Below, in pieces: positions 1 through 41,047 of a stretch of 64,000 nt of DNA. The stretch's first letter is position 1, and each line of letters begins with the position of its first letter. Source of the DNA: Zoroaster sp. YZ-2022 (Eukaryota > Echinodermata > Asteroidea > Forcipulatida > Zoroasteridae); assembly GCA_029582265.1 (NCBI GenBank), contig CM055823.1, positions 27,672,728 to 27,736,727 on the forward strand, given 5' to 3'. The position numbers and the translations under genes are program-made. The notes under the pieces are model-generated. The model had not been told where the DNA came from. It saw only the letters and a program-made list of their open reading frames with translations, and made no database searches.

Positions 1-165
1 GTGTTATATCAAATCTCCCCTAGTATCTAAGGGGCTGTCATATTTAAAACTTACTCAGTGTAAAGCTGGTGTTATATCAAATCTCCCCTAGTATCTAAGG
101 GGCTGTCATATTTAAGACATACTCGGTGTAAAGCTGGTGTTATATCAAATCTCCCCTGTCATAAT
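1..165. repeat. 68-bp tandem repeat at the window edge
   Basis: About 2.4 copies of a 68-bp unit beginning GTGTTATATCAAATCTCCCC, at 1, 69 and 137. The third copy breaks off after the CTCCCC stretch. The array probably continues left of the window. No coding potential is seen, and nothing else is recognised up to about 490. Confidence 0.85.
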
Positions 166-489
166 TAAGAATGGTTAAATTATTGCAAATAAGTTTACCG
201 AAAAGACTACTTTATCCTAGATTCAACATTCAAGAATTTAATACACAAAATCTGAATGCATTTTCTATACACAATTTTAAAAAGCTTACATGTATATCCC
301 GATTCAAAGTTCAAAGAGAGTATGCATACTTTCACAAGTAGTTTTGCCAACTTCACTTATAAATGTTTTACGTATCTTCCCTTTGAACAACAGTTTCATC
401 ATGACAACAAGTGCTGTCAAATCTTTTGATTTATGACTCAATGTAATTCTACAGGTGCAGATTATATCAACAACAAACGTTTCATTTCT

Positions 490-850
490 GGTCTCCGCGT
501 GCGTCACCTTAGACCCGCGCGTCGGCATTTTTATTTATTTATTTATTTTTGCTACGTATGAAACGATGTCCAATTGCAGCCAAAGTTGGTGGATCGATTG
601 GAATTCTGCCATGCTGTGCTTTAGACGACTTTTTTTTACATATGAACTTTTGCCCAATTCCTGAGGCCTCTCTTAGCAACCATGCTTTGTATATGGCAAA
701 TTTTGTCCCCGCGTATACAATATACATGTATCATGTATTTCCCTGTTGGCAAAAAAAAAAAAAGATGGCCGGAAAAAAAGCGTGTCACTGCACCGATTTT
801 GAAGCCGACCGATGACCAGAAACTGGAGACTTTTTTGGGGGGGTGGGCCT
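490..850. repeat. Dispersed repeat related to the element at 53950-54510
   Basis: The stretch with ATGAAACGATGTCCAATTG (near 558) and the GACCAGAAAC...GAGACTTTTTTGGG end (near 815-840) recur around 53950-54510, the first in inverted orientation. This suggests two diverged copies of one mobile or foldback element. Short ORFs across it overlap on both strands and match nothing recognised. From 870 to 1230 I see nothing. Confidence 0.5.
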
Positions 851-1233
851 TATAGAACCCCCTTGGCAAAACTATAACTGGCTCAGACACTTGTGCCAGT
901 CCCATTTAACCAGGCCAGCAGGAATACTATCAATAGAGATTGTTTTCAACTAGATGAATTCCTTGGTAACCATTTAGGGTTTATTCACCAACTGGTCGAT
1001 AGCAATCTGCGCTGATATTAAAAAACCTGTAATAGTGTAACTGGAGACCGAAAGTCTAACCACAACATTTTGACAATTACTGAACATTGTTAAGGTATGT
1101 GACTCCTTCAACCACTTTGGGACCATATTGACTTTTTTTTTCATTGGATTTCAATTGATTGGTTACTTTCAAGGCTGCCATTTTTATGAAAAGCAGTGAT
1201 AGGGTATCTGAAATACATTTGGCTGTATTCTGT

Positions 1234-1390
1234 AAAGAGACCATATCATCACGATCAACAGGGCATGAAATCAGAGTGCTAGTTTTAGTTTTAACTCAGT
1301 GACTGAAAATAATACCCCACATATTACCATTGCTGCTTCATAAATGGGCCAGTAATTTTCAGTCACTGTGAATCGTGATGATGTCCCTTA
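1234..1390. mobile_element. TTAA-type palindromic MITE, internally shortened
   Basis: Short copy of the family whose fuller copies lie at 3292-3511, 4803-5019 and 40646-40863. Both ends carry the ATCATCACGATCA / TCGTGATGATGTCCC inverted repeat. The middle holds the paired CAGTGACTGAAAAT / ATTTTCAGTCACTG arms. It directly abuts the first 81-bp array. Confidence 0.75.
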
Positions 1391-2300
1391 AAATGGAGGG
1401 TACAACATTGGTAATGTTGGCCAAACTGCTTCTATGAGTATGCTTACTCTCTTTGAATCAAGATATACATGTACATTAAAGGGAAGGTACAACACTGGTA
1501 ATGTTGGCAAAACTGCTTCTATGGGTATGCTTACTCTCTTTGAATCAAGATATACATTGAAGGGAAGGTACAGCATTGGTAATGTTGGCCAAACTGCTTC
1601 TATGAGTATGCTTACTCTCTTTGAATCAAGATATACATGTACATTAAAGGGAAGGTACAACACTGGTAATGTTGGCAAAACTGCTTCTATGGGTATGCTT
1701 ACTCTCTTTGAATCAAGATGTACATTGAAGGGAAGGTACAGCATTGGTAATGTTGGCCAAACTGCTTCTATGAGTATGCTTACTCTCTTTGAATCAAGAT
1801 ATACATGTACATTAAAGGGAAGGTACAACACTGGTAATGTTGGCAAAACTGCTTCTATGGGTATGCTTACTCTCTTTGAATCAAGATATACATTGAAGGG
1901 AAGGTACAACATTGGTAATGTTGGCAAAACTGCTTCTATGAGTGTGCTTACTCTCTTTGAATCAAGATATACATTGAAGGGAAGGTACAACATTGGTAAT
2001 GTTGGCAAAACTGCTTCTATGAGTGTGCTTACTCTCTTTGAATCAAGATATACATTGAAGGGAAGGTACAACATTGGTAATGTTGGCCAAACTGCTTCTA
2101 TGGGTATGCTTACTCTCTTTGAATCAAGATATATATTGAAGGGAAGGTACAACACTGGTAATGTTGGCAAAACTGCTTCTATGAGTATGCTTACTCTCTT
2201 TGAATCAAGATAGACATTGAAGGGAAGGTACAACATTGGTAATGTTGGCAAAACTGCTTCTATGAATTTGCTTACTTTCTTTGAATCATGATATGAACAT
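1391..2300. repeat. 81/87-bp minisatellite array 1
   Basis: About 11 tandem units of 81 bp; some are 87 bp through an extra six bases near ATACATGTACAT. Each holds AAGGGAAGGTACAACATTGG, GGCAAAACTGCTTCTATGAG and CTCTTTGAATCAAGATATAC. Both unit lengths are multiples of three and lack stops on both strands, which makes long repetitive ORFs. The last unit is divergent and matches the divergent last unit of array 2 (3919-4551). Confidence 0.95.
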
Positions 2301-2994
2301 TAAAGGGGGACTGACATGGATTTAAATCAAACAGTTAAATATGTGATCGTTTTATTCTTTTATATCAGTAAAAGATCAATACAATTTTTGTTTTGTGTTT
2401 TTATTGTTTTTGAGAGTGTTATTTTACCTTTGTAAAAATGCCCCCCACTTTTACGCCCTGCACGGAGGAGCTGTTCGTGACGTCATGTCGGGAAGAGAAA
2501 TTCGGCTCAAAACTCGGTTCAAAATGATCGCTGCACAAAACTATGTGAGCCGATGGACCTGACCACTTTACTCTTGTCAGTCGAACTTTGCTCGTCCAAA
2601 TACGGCGATTTTTGGGTCACTTGGGAACAGATGAAGGCTAACACCGTCTTTGGTGGTGTTGTTGCATCCTGCAGAAACACATCTTCACGGCATTTTATTA
2701 GTTCCGGAAACAAGAATCACGGAAGAAATAAAATCGACGCTACGTGTGTGAAACGTTTGTATGTACATGTACATCATGGACACATCGGATCTTCCCGACC
2801 TTACGTCACATATCTTATGCAAATGAAGCTTCCACCATGGGCGGGGTTGCCTCCCCCAAACACTTCAAACATTGTTTTAAAATACTTGTACTCACAAATC
2901 AATGATTAAATAGACACAGGTGGGTCTCAAAAACAACATTTTATTACAAAACGCCTTAAGTACACACACAATAAAGGATGTCAGTCCCCCTTTA
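2301..2994. mobile_element. TTAA-flanked terminal-inverted-repeat element (AGGGGGACTGACAT)
   Basis: The ends are inverted repeats, AGGGGGACTGACAT at 2304 and ATGTCAGTCCCCCT ending near 2991, each next to TTAA. An alternative reading is a 5-bp AACAT duplication (2296-2300 and 2995-2999). It sits between the last unit of array 1 and sequence that follows array 2 directly, so it looks like an insertion. A 118-codon ORF (2553-2909, plus strand) lies inside, but I recognise no transposase in it. Confidence 0.7.
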
Positions 2995-3029
2995 AACATC
3001 CTGTGAACATTTCAGCTCAGTGCAAATTC

Positions 3030-3291
3030 TAAGTCATCATGAAAAAAGTCTGAAAAGCATTCATAATATTTACAGAAAACTGCATATTTGTTTGTGATTT
3101 TTTTGAAATCGGAGTACTTCCTAATCTTTTTCTTCCTATATATTTCACTAAACTCTCAATCTCCAACAGTGAATGGATATTTAGTGTCAGATTTCTGTCC
3201 CAACATGGGCTGTTAAAACCACAGATCATTTTTCTCTGTAAAGGGTTGTGTGGAAACTCCGGTAAAAATACTGCACGCAATGATTTCATTT
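3030..3291. repeat. Flank block duplicated at 4552-4735
   Basis: The sequence from GTCATCATGAAAAAAGTCTG to TTCTGTCCCAACATGG (3033-3207) recurs at 4554-4728 with few changes. Both copies follow a minisatellite array, so array plus flank was duplicated or dispersed as a unit. No gene is recognised. Confidence 0.8.
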
Positions 3292-3511
3292 AAAGGGACG
3301 GTATCGTCACGATCAGAGCAGACATTTGACAGGGCATGGAATCAGTGTCCGAGATTAAGATGAACACAGTGACTGAAAATTACTGGCTCATTTATTACTC
3401 AGCAATGGTAATATGACCTTATCATGTGGGGTATTATTTTCAGTCACTGAGTTAATTTAAAACTAGAACTCTGATTCCATGCCCTGTTGATCGTGACAAT
3501 ATTGTCCCTTT
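3292..3511. mobile_element. TTAA-type palindromic MITE, full copy
   Basis: A 220-bp nearly palindromic element flanked by TTAA. It starts AGGGACGGTATCGTCACGAT and ends ATCGTGACAATATTGTCCCT. Paired inner blocks are CAGGGCATGGAATCAG / CTGATTCCATGCCCTG and CAGTGACTGAAAAT with its complement. It has no coding capacity. TTAA targets are typical of piggyBac and Kolobok transposases. Confidence 0.85.
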
Positions 3512-3918
3512 AACCTTTCGGATGGCACATTTCCTTTGGCAGAAATATCTGTGTGTGTGTGTGTGTGTGTCATGTAATGGTCATGGTTATCTAATTGTGA
3601 ATGTTTTGAAACATTTTTCTATGGGATACAATCAATATTGTTCACAGCACTGCACATCTCTAATGCAAAGTGCTTTTCATAGGAGTACAGCAAGAAAAAC
3701 ATTCACTCCTTTTGTCCATGTTATCCCTCCCCCTTTTTGGTCACCATGGATACGTACGTACCTGCACAGCATGATAGACACATTGTGTCCTGCGAACAAT
3801 TCCATGAGACTTCTTGACACAACAACAAAAGCACACAGTTTTCTGTGTCACTATAGACCCTCTAGTGTAGAGGGTCCATGGTGCCGAAAGAGTGGGCAGG
3901 GACACTGACCAAATGATT

Positions 3919-4551
3919 TGTGTTTTAAAGGGAAGGTACAGCATACGGATATGTTTACTTTCTTTGAATCAAGATATACATTGAAGGGAAGGTACAGCAT
4001 TGGTAATGTTGGCCAAACTGCTTCTATGAGTATGCTTACTCTCTTTGAATCAAGATATACATTGAAGGGAAGGTACAGCATTGGTAATGTTGGCAAAACT
4101 GCTTCTATGAGTATGCTTACTCTCTTTGAATCAAGATATACATTGAAGGGAAGGTACAACATTGGTAATGTTGGCAAAACTGCTTCTATGAGTATGCTTA
4201 CTCTCTTTGAATCAAGATATACATTGAAGGGAAGGTACAGCATTGGTAATGTTGGCCAAACTGCTTCTATGAGTATGCTTACTCTCTTTGAATCAAGATA
4301 TACATTGAAGGGAAGGTACAGCATTGGTAATGTTGGCCAAACTGCTTCTATGAGTATGCTTACTCTCTTTGAATCAAGATATACATTGAAGGGAAGGTAC
4401 AACATTGGTAATGTTGGCAAAACTGCTTCTATGAGTATGCTTACTCTCTTTGAATCAAGATATACATTGAAGGGAAGGTACAACATTGGTAATGTTGGCA
4501 AAACTGCTTCTATGAATTTTCTTACTTTCTTTGAATCACGATATGAACATT
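3919..4551. repeat. 81-bp minisatellite array 2
   Basis: About 7.5 units of the same 81-bp monomer as array 1, without the six-base expansion, open on both strands. It begins TTAAAGGGAAGGTACAGCAT, which resembles the end of the TTAA-flanked element at 40293-40633. It finishes with the same divergent monomer as array 1. Confidence 0.95.
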
Positions 4552-4735
4552 TCAGTCATCATGAAAAAAGTCTGAAAAGCATTCATAATATTTACAGAAA
4601 ACTGCATATTTGTTTGTGATTTCTTTGAAATCGGAGTACTTCCTATTTTTTCTTCCTCTATATATTTCACTAAACTCAATCTCCAACAGTGAATGGATAT
4701 TTAGTGCCAGATTTCTGTCCCAACATGGTACAGCA
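4552..4735. repeat. Second copy of the array flank block
   Basis: Duplicate of 3033-3207. It is followed by a partial return of the array sequence (ATCGGATATGTTTATTTTCT, near 4735), showing that array and flank belong to one larger repeat. Confidence 0.75.
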
Positions 4736-4802
4736 TCGGATATGTTTATTTTCTTTGAATCATATGCAATGTGTATCAACTAACCTGTAAAAGATTCAGC
4801 CT

Positions 4803-5019
4803 AAAGGGACAGTATCGTCACAATCAGAGCAGACTTTCAACAGGGCATGGAATCGGTGTCATTGTTTAAGATGAACACTACTAAAAATTACTGGCTCATT
4901 TATGCAGCAGCAACGGTAATATGACCTTATCATGTGAGGTTTTATTGTCAGTCACTGAGTTAATTTAAAACTGGCACTCTGATTCCATGCTCTGTTGATC
5001 GTGCCGATATTGTCCATTT
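4803..5019. mobile_element. TTAA-type palindromic MITE copy
   Basis: Same family as 3292-3511: AAAGGGACAGTATCGTCAC at the left, GATATTGTCCATTTA at the right, and the CAGGGCATGGAATCGG block inside. The flanking target is partly mutated. Confidence 0.8.
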
Positions 5020-6346
5020 AGTCTTCGTCATGAGAAATGATTAAAAAAATTATTCACAACTGTTTTAAAAAGTCCATATTTCTTATTGCGTTTTCTCTGA
5101 AATGAAATAATTTAACAGGTTGGTTTCTAGTAATGATATTTCTTTGTGCCATCTTTTTTGATTCCCAATTGTTCAACTTTCTGCATGCATCCCTCGAACC
5201 CTTTGGCACTAACTTTGTGATGGTCTTGAGTTGTCTTCCTAAAGTCACGAAAAAAAATCAAAGCTACAGGGGACATGCACGTTCTTAAAATACCATACAC
5301 TGTGGGCCGACAAAGTGGAAAGTTTGACCGTATTTTCTTGTAGTCTAAGCAACAGGTGTTCATTACAGAGTGTCCAACATAAAACAGCAGTCTACCCTCT
5401 GGCAGTGAAGATGTCAACATCTGATCATGTGGGGGATGGCAAATTGATATGTGCTTGAAAAATAAGACATTTAAGCTTGGCTACTTGCTGCAGTCCACAC
5501 ATAATTCTTCAAGTGCCGAACTGCAAAAATGTACATTTTTGCTGTGAGAGAATTGATGTTTACCAATTCCGGGCCATGCCGTGACCCAATTGTAACAAGA
5601 AAAGACAGGGCATCACACCCCCTCAGTGGGTGGTTATTTGTTGTGATCTTGATGGCTAATAACCCCATCAGGTCAATGAGAAGTCAGACCTATAATTACT
5701 CCCTCCCAGACCTATATTTACTCCCTCCCTCCAATCAGCTGGGATTTAATGATCTTACACTTAAGGCCCTTCAAAAAGTGTTATTTTCCGTCCCACTCAC
5801 TGTCATATCTACATGTAGATACTTTCTTCAAACGATTTCTATATTTTAGTTTATATATTTGGAGAATTTCAAACACTCTCAGAGAATAATTATATTCTCA
5901 CAGGTTTGTTTTAATATTATAAATTGCCACAACTTTTTGAGTCAAATATGAATTTGTGTAAATTTAAATTCAATATGTTGGTCCCCCTAAAAAATCCATC
6001 AGTGAATCATTTTTTAAGCTGAGCTACACCAGAAGCCAAAAGCTTATTTTCATCTGGCCCCAGAGCACCTGGGATTTTGTTGTTTGGCATCTGCTCAGGG
6101 ACCAAAGATCTTTTTTTGTTGGTATGTGGTCAAACATTTGGGGACTGACTACTTCAGTGGGCAAATTAATGGGCCATATCCTGCCAGACACAATCAGTCT
6201 GTTTTTGTTGTGGTGGACCCACAGTAGTTACAGCTCAGCTTGGCTCATCCAACCCCTCAGCAGTAGGGCTGTTTACTGTTGGCTTACTAAACAGTTCAGC
6301 AACTTAGTCATAAACCATGGATCCCTTTACATGTGGTCAAACATGA
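5020..6346. other. No gene seen
   Basis: AT-rich DNA without a supportable exon, RNA gene or recognised element. Short ORFs here overlap on both strands and show no domain. Confidence 0.5.
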
Positions 6347-6718
6347 CTAACCCTCCTACTGTTTGACCATTTGAAACCATTCAAAATTTCCACTTACCAA
6401 AATGCCCATTGGTTTTGTACACACATGGTGATACCATTTGAAAAGTGTTGGTAGCAAGCTTTACTACCATTCAAATCCATTCAAATGCACAGAGGGTCCA
6501 TTGATTCACCACTTAGAAGTATCCAAACAAGGTTTTGTATTAGCTGTACCATTTGGAAAGATCCAAACAAGGTTTTGTATTAGCTGACCTACCATTCAAA
6601 ACCATTTTGGGGAATCAATACTGTACACAGTTATTTCACCATTCAAAACCACAAAAGCGAATGGTTTCAAATGGTGGATCAACTTGTATGAAAAAGGTAC
6701 CAGAAGTAGGAGGGCTAA
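6347..6718. mobile_element. MITE with CCCTCCTACT termini
   Basis: Inverted ends CTAACCCTCCTACTG and AGTAGGAGGGCTAAAG. A direct CTAA lies at each outer edge (6347-6350 and 6715-6718), a likely variant of a TTAA target. The interior repeats ACCATTCAAAACCATT-like blocks in both orientations. Related termini occur at 14489-14865, 42862-43060 and 58132-58461. Confidence 0.65.
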
Positions 6719-6935
6719 AGTGACAAAAACAAGCAAAATACGTTTACAAAGGCTACAGACTACCATTGTAATCTAGTGGTTTAACCACTGGATACAGGCA
6801 CACCAGTCTTGTAAATATGGTTCCATTGTTGCTAAGCATGTAATATTTGCTTACTGTGCATTCCTCATTTGATGGAGTTTTAACATTTCATAGGATGAGC
6901 ACAGAAAGGCCATGCTTATAGGCTGGCAAAATACA

Positions 6936-6990
6936 TTAAGAAAGAACCTGCTAGGTTCGAAACGTAAGGCCAATAACCATTTTTTTTGCA
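6936..6990 (+). mobile_element. Penelope-like fragment with a hammerhead-like motif (type 2)
   Basis: AAGAACCTGCTAGGTTCGAA forms a short stem (GAACCT with AGGTTC) followed by GAAACGTAAGG. The same sequence recurs at 38936-38990. GAAAC after a perfect stem is the layout of hammerhead-like motifs in Penelope-like retroelement repeats. No reverse transcriptase is visible nearby, so this is inference from the motif and repetition. Confidence 0.4.
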
Positions 6991-7129
6991 TTCCTTAACG
7001 TTTTATATTTTGTTGAAATACAGCCATAATAATGTAACATTACCACAGCTTTCTCTGGGCTTTTGTTTGTGGGCTTGGTGTTCAACCAAACCCCCTCCCT
7101 CTTGGTAATCCTTCAGGCCTCATTTAAAA

Positions 7130-7525
7130 AAAAGTTAATGTCTTCAGGGGTGTGATTTGACAAAAGTAAAAAAATCCTGAAAAATCGGTAGCAGGCCTGG
7201 GTCTCCCTTTGCTCTAGAGGACAAAGCCCCCTGAACCTCCTGTGGGTAGCAGGCCTGGGTCTCCCTTTGCTCTAGAGGACAAAGCCCCCTGAACCTCCTG
7301 TGGGTAGCAGGCCTGGGTCTCCCTTTGGTCTAGAGGACAAAGCCCCCTGAACCTCCTGGATGTTCAATTTTGGAGGATTTACATGTACAGACTCTCCACA
7401 TTCCCACAAACAAGAAACTAGAGGTTTGGACACAATACAGACTGCCTCTTTCTTTCCTTGGCGGCTACTTCTCTTCTTTCAAGAAACTTTTGTCAAAATC
7501 CTGAAATCAGGAAAAATCCTGATAA
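7130..7525 (-). repeat. Dispersed repeat family R with internal 58-bp triplication
   Basis: Minus-strand copy of the family also seen at 35217-35513, 36108-36715, 41313-42270 and 45285-45445. Shared blocks are GACAAAGCCCCCTGAACCTC, CCACATTCCCACAAACAAGA and a CAAATCACACCCCTGA-type end. Between 7190 and 7360 a 58-bp stretch is tandemly tripled, unique to this copy. It lies upstream of the first supported ABTB2 exon. Confidence 0.7.
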
Positions 7526-7652
7526 ATCACAGTCCATAATGTCTTAAAGTACTTCTTTTACTTGTCTTCAGAACTGCTCCTCCGATTTAAAAATTTAAAA
7601 AGAATTTAAAAATTTAAAAAGAAATCTCTTGTTTTGTTTTCTTTGCCAACAG

Positions 7653-37692
<30,040 letters not shown>

Positions 37693-38935
37693 GACTGCTG
37701 AATCTGTATCCAGTGTTTTTCGCTCTTGTCAACGTCTAGATGACCATAGCTGCATCTAACTTGTTGACTTCCACATTATGATTTGTTCAGACTTCACTTG
37801 GATCACACGCAGCTTGCACACGCTTGATATAATGCATGCATTTTTTTTTTAATTTCAAGATCTTGTGCATGAACAGCTAACAGTCATTTTATATAAAGTC
37901 AAATCGTTCATATTGTACTGTTTCTATTGTCGGAAAAAATTGTTGTTTGAGATTTTTGTCCTGAGGTTTACTGTCGTGTTTGCTGAGCTGGAACTGGTTG
38001 CCATTTTGTTTAGCCACATTCAATAAGTACCTCTTCCTGAGGAAGAGGTATGTGGCCGTACAGCAGCTTAAGACAATATTTTGGACAACTTTGAAATGGC
38101 CACAGAAACAAGTACATGTAAACACAGCCGAAACGCTTGGTTTGGATACGGCTTAAGAAACATCTCCTGTTGATGAAAACCGAGTGCCAATATTGCCAAC
38201 TCTTATTAAAAACTTATAATACCATTCTTATTTAAATAATTTACTTTTATAAAAAAAAAATTATTATTGAATATTTATTGCTTGTAATAGCAGTGTATCA
38301 AAAACAAAAATAATTGAATCTATGTACAGTAACAGTATTTAAGTCTGTAAGTGACAACTTACCGTTTATCAGGGGGATTTCATTTAGCAGCAAAGCAAGA
38401 TATTTTGCTAAGCAATATAAAACAGAGTGCCAACCATCGTCCTTACAATGTGTATGACAAATTTGGTTGGTAACCATGCAACCTTTTAAGGATTTGCTTA
38501 GCTGTATGAAAAGTTCCAGGTATCTAGCAGAAATGAAGTGCAGTACTTTGCACTGCTTGTACTTTGTACAGAAACATAAATTAAGTAATCTTTGTATAGT
38601 AATATTTCTTTGATATCAGTCCAAAATTAGTTTTTCTTTCAGTTACTTTTTCCCCCCAGTTGCTCTCTGATGGCATTTTCTCTTTTAAAAAGTATCATAT
38701 TTCAGGGAATTATCCTAGGGGAGGGTGAGGGTGAGTATAGTTATGGATACAGCTCCCTTCCATTCTCGAAATTGTATTGAGAAATTTACACCACTGTTCA
38801 ATGTCCCCCCCTCACTCCCCCACTCCCCAATCTATTTAGGGATTGATGCCCAAGCTCTTTCTTAAATACCACATTAGAATTGCATACCAAAAATCTAAAT
38901 TTTTATTCAATTTATTAATTTGTTTTCTTACATGG
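37693..38935 (+). other. ABTB2 3' untranslated region and downstream flank
   Basis: No further coding sequence. The exact end is not visible: no AATAAA lies close to the stop, and the first clear one is at 39116-39121, about 1.4 kb downstream. The sequence is AT-rich, and no repeat was recognised before 38936. Confidence 0.4.
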
Positions 38936-38990
38936 CTTTGAGAAAGAACCTGCTAGGTTCAAAACGTAAGGCCATTAACAATTATTTTGC
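38936..38990 (+). mobile_element. Hammerhead-like Penelope fragment (type 2)
   Basis: TTGAGAAAGAACCTGCTAGG and TTCAAAACGTAAGGCC, near-identical to 6936-6990. The GAAAC is mutated to AAAAC here. Confidence 0.4.
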
Positions 38991-39243
38991 ATTTATACTA
39001 CAGGTCCTTTAGGTTGGTAAGCAGTTTGCAATCAGCTAATTCTCATATTAAAGGGACAATATCGTAGCGATCAACAGGGCACAGAATCAGAGTACACATT
39101 TGACACAGAATTCTGAATAAAGGGCACTTTATTGACAATTGTTTTTGTCAATTTATTTCTTGCCTTGTCATGGTGAAGAATAATTTTGGAATTTTTAAGT
39201 ATTGACTTGCTTGATTCTGTGACGTGACTCCATGTTCTGATAT

Positions 39244-39450
39244 CATTGGCGGATCCAGGGGGGGCTAAGGGAGCTGTAGCCCCCCCTAAAAAAAGGGGAG
39301 GGGGAGGGGAGAGGAGAACGCACTCCCATTCACACAGTGTGCTTTGTTTTTCTCTCCCTTTGATTATTTCATTGTAATTTTTGTAGTACTGAAAAATAAT
39401 TGTTTTTGATTCTCAGCCCCCCCCTACAAAATGTTCTGGATCCGCCCATG
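39244..39450. mobile_element. MITE with CATTGGCGGATCC ends and 5-bp target duplication
   Basis: It starts CATTGGCGGATCCAGG and ends CTGGATCCGCCCATG. GATAT flanks both sides (39239-39243 and 39451-39455). Copies with other 5-bp duplications are at 62079 and 63276. Purine-rich GGGGAGGGGAG and C-rich tracts fill the interior. Confidence 0.8.
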
Positions 39451-39639
39451 GATATTCTAATGGTTCGAGTTTTGTTATATCGCCATAAGTGTAAAGGATC
39501 TTTTAAAATTACATAGAACGTAGTATATTCTGTTGAAACCTATGTTAATGTTCATGTAATTTTAGTATTTCATAACTTCCAAGGAATTGACTGATTGGAT
39601 TTTTATCCTTCCCCATTATATCTATAAAAAAAAAAGCAG

Positions 39640-39770
39640 TGTATACTCAGAGCTATCTGATGTCTGCGGACAAAAATTCCACAGGTGACTCATGCAGGAT
39701 TGGAACCCACTACCTCCTGCTCCTTACTAATGCAGACGTCTTAACCTCTTGATAACTCAATGAATTAATG
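39640..39770 (-). mobile_element. SINE family C head, degraded
   Basis: The minus strand carries GAGGTTAAGACGTCTGCATT and GGGTTCCAATCC-like boxes, related to 33300-33412. The A and B boxes are mutated. Confidence 0.5.
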
Positions 39771-39801
39771 TATTGTTTATTGACCAAACTAAGTGCACTT
39801 C

Positions 39802-40150
39802 ATGGAGTGCCACGGTCGAGCGGTTTAGTGCATCGGATTTGTGTTCTGATGGCTGAGTCGTCAGAATGTGGGTTCGAATCCCAACCGCGACCGGGGTACT
39901 TGTGTCCTTGAGCAAGACACTTTACCGTAATTGCTTCTCTCCACCCAGGGGTAAAATGGGTACCTGTGAGGGCAGAGTTGGTTGTTGTGTTTGGCTAGCC
40001 CATATGCGCTGAAATGGCAGCAATTGAGCTGTATACTCCCCAGGGAGCTGAGATGGTTTCAGGAATGATTTGTGAGCCTGATGAGCAGGGGTAATAATAT
40101 AATGCGCCTTGAGCACCAGTATGGTGGATACGTGCGCTATATAAGTCCAC

Positions 40151-40182
<32 letters not shown>
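39802..40182 (+). mobile_element. SINE family A, full copy
   Basis: Head GTGCCACGGTCGAGCGG, B box GGGTTCGAATCCC, complete body, the tail GCGCCTTGAGCACC, then GTGCGCTATATAAGTCCAC and (ATT)n. The best reference copy of the family in the window. Confidence 0.92.
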
Positions 40183-40292
40183 ACAAGCTTTACAGGAATA
40201 TCATGGTACTTTCTGAGTTGATTGTTTTATTTGTTCAGTAGATTTGTAATGGGAGGCATGGCTTCACCCTCCTGCCAACGGTTTTGAAAGGT

Positions 40293-40633
40293 TGAAGGGA
40301 AGGTACAATATTGGTAATTTATAGATTATCAAAATGCTTATTATGTATAAATTTAGTGCACCTATCAATCATACTGAGAAATATTTATGTCTGAAATACT
40401 TTCATCTTTGGGAAAACAAGAATTGTTATGGCAAAATTTACCAACAAAATGCCGGAAGGAAACATAAACATAAAGTAAAGAAAAAACATGAATAGTTTTT
40501 CATTGGTTTCTTAGAAACGCGAGTACCTATTGTGATGAAATTTTCACAGGTTATTTTTATGATATATTTCTTTAAAACTAGAGGGTTGAAATGATAGTAC
40601 CTTACCTAATACCAATCTTGTACCTTCCCTTTA
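40293..40633. mobile_element. TTAA-type element with AGGGAAGGTACA ends
   Basis: The left end GAAGGGAAGGTACAATATTG and right end CCAATCTTGTACCTTCCCTT are inverted repeats. The left terminus equals the start of the 81-bp satellite monomer at 1391-2300 and 3919-4551. Confidence 0.75.
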
Positions 40634-40645
40634 ATCTCATAGTTT

Positions 40646-40863
40646 AAAGGGACAGTATCGTCATGATTAACACGGCATAGAATCGGAGTGCTAGTTTTAG
40701 ATTAACTCAGTGATAGAAAATAATACCCCACATGATAAGGTCACATTACCGTTGCTGCTGCATAAATGAGACAGTAATTTTCAGTCACCGTGTTCATCTT
40801 AAACGAGGACACCGATTCCATGCCCTGTTGAAAGTCTGCTCTGGTCGTGACGATACTGTCCCT
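40646..40863. mobile_element. TTAA-type palindromic MITE, full copy
   Basis: AAAGGGACAGTATCGTCATG to CGTGACGATACTGTCCC with TTAA at both edges. It is followed directly by TTAAAACATTTAAATTAATA, which is LINE sequence also found at 9969. Confidence 0.85.
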
Positions 40864-40865
40864 TA

Positions 40866-40962
40866 AAACATTTAAATTAATAACTGACACGTCAAAAACA
40901 TTAATTGTGCAAATGTATGTATTGTATTGTAAGTACCTGTATTATAAACAAGTAACTTGACT
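40866..40962 (-). mobile_element. LINE fragment abutting a MITE
   Basis: AAACATTTAAATTAATAACT through GTAAGTACCTGTATTATAAA matches 9977-10070 in the minus-strand LINE fragment. Here it begins exactly at the MITE end. Confidence 0.7.
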
Positions 40963-41047
40963 GAGAAAAGCATATTTTACATTTAATTTATATAATTTTA
41001 TATATATATAAAATTAATTTAGATATTTTCCACAGATGCTCAGTATA

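Noticed and set aside
1388..2251. Long ORFs on both strands through the 81-bp repeats (also 3851-4619)
   Set aside because: They are tandem repeats of a stop-free unit whose length is divisible by three. No domain, no splice context, and equal openness on the opposite strand.
2553..2909. 118-codon ORF as a host gene or transposase
   Set aside because: It lies inside the 2301-2994 inverted-repeat element, shows no recognisable motif and has no splice partners. Left as unexplained interior sequence.
5020..6346. Upstream ABTB2 exons in the left part of the window
   Set aside because: No stretch matching the ABTB2 N-terminus with fitting splice sites was found between 1 and 7650. The missing ~300 residues are presumed to lie further left.
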